Origin: Isotricha intestinalis
Lineage: Eukaryota > Ciliophora > Litostomatea > Vestibuliferida > Isotrichidae
DNA: 16,092 bases
Direction: 5' to 3'
NCBI GenBank assembly: GCA_023807065.1
Contig: JAJJLU010004244.1
Coordinates: forward strand, 1-16,092
Below the pieces are notes generated by a model. That model had not been told where the DNA came from, searched no databases, and was given only the letters and a program-made list of their open reading frames with translations. Positions 15,811-16,092 of the stretch are shown piece by piece. Made by a program: the position numbers and the translations under genes. Each line of letters opens with the position of its first letter. Within the stretch, counting starts at the first letter, position 1.

Positions 15811-16092
15811 ATGCCAAACTACGGTGACCCAAACTACTGGATCCAGCGTTACACAGAGCAAGAAGGAACAACATTTGATTGGTTAGAAGACTACGACACA
15901 ATAAAGCCAATATTAGAAGAAATAGGTATATCAAAGAATTCTCGAATTTTGAATGTAGGATTTGGAAACTCTGAATTTTCAGAAAAAATATATGAAGATG
16001 GATATGTACATAATTACAACATTGACATAGCAGATAATGTTATAGCATTTATGAAAGAAAGAAACAAAAATAAACAAGGACTTCACTTTGAT
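15811..16092 (+). CDS. METTL13/EEF1AKMT-type methyltransferase, N-terminal part (runs off right edge)
   Basis: 94 codons are visible, open to the window edge. The N-terminus, DPNYWIQRYTEQEGTTFDWL, is the signature of a class I S-adenosylmethionine methyltransferase group including METTL13, EEF1AKMT4 and CSKMT (typical YWxxRYxxE...FDWL). Motif I follows as ILNVGFGNSEFSEKI, where the usual form is ILxxGCGNSxLSE; here Phe replaces Cys. NIDIA supplies the acidic residue that normally binds the ribose of the cofactor. Members methylate lysines or the N-terminus of elongation factor 1A or mitochondrial citrate synthase; which substrate applies here cannot be told without the C-terminal half. The start is the first ATG after an A-rich leader. 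Confidence 0.85.
   Translation, partial: MPNYGDPNYWIQRYTEQEGTTFDWLEDYDTIKPILEEIGISKNSRILNVGFGNSEFSEKIYEDGYVHNYNIDIADNVIAFMKERNKNKQGLHFD

Overview
The window is eukaryotic, extremely AT-rich DNA carrying tightly packed, apparently intronless genes, with a short bacterial-looking segment at the left edge. The protein families suggest a ciliated or flagellated protist, most likely a ciliate: a doublet-microtubule RIB43A-type protein, a two-span membrane protein of a type common in ciliates, a large multi-span cysteine-repeat surface protein, and a pepsin-fold membrane protein. Every full-length AT-rich gene reads through with the standard code, encodes Gln by CAA/CAG and stops at TAA. This argues against ciliates that read TAA/TAG as Gln (Tetrahymena, Paramecium). 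A litostome such as a rumen ciliate would fit, but the genus cannot be fixed from the sequence.

Layout. 1 to about 695: island of much higher GC holding the 3' end of a bacterial insertion-sequence transposase and a small cysteine-rich lipoprotein-like gene with a good Shine-Dalgarno; both stop at TGA. It is either a transferred segment or an assembly/contamination junction. 730-978: small membrane ORF, possibly a remnant. 979-1712: no convincing gene. 1713-5849 (+): large cysteine-rich multi-span surface protein. 6147-7436 (-): membrane-anchored pepsin-like protein that seems to lack both catalytic Asp motifs. 7606-9360 (+): two-span membrane protein, divergent from the previous gene across 169 bp. 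9624-12068 (-): retromer subunit VPS35. 12125 to about 12650 (+): broken Rab-type small GTPase. About 12980-13820: further degenerate coding-like stretches. 14002-14460 (+): short RIB43A-like protein. 14544-15642 (+): Pcf11-like mRNA 3'-end processing factor split by one extra base inside its first zinc finger. 15811 to the right edge (+): N-terminal part of a METTL13/EEF1AKMT-type methyltransferase.

The genes do not form a pathway or operon. They are independent housekeeping and surface genes in mixed orientations with spacers of about 80-300 bp, as in compact protist genomes. The points most worth checking are the bacterial-like island and its junction, the Rab relic, the Pcf11 frameshift, the pseudo-protease, the tandem Ser-Pro-x-Lys/Arg heptads in the surface protein, and the unusually short RIB43A protein. 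I saw no CRISPR array, tRNA, rRNA or telomere repeat.
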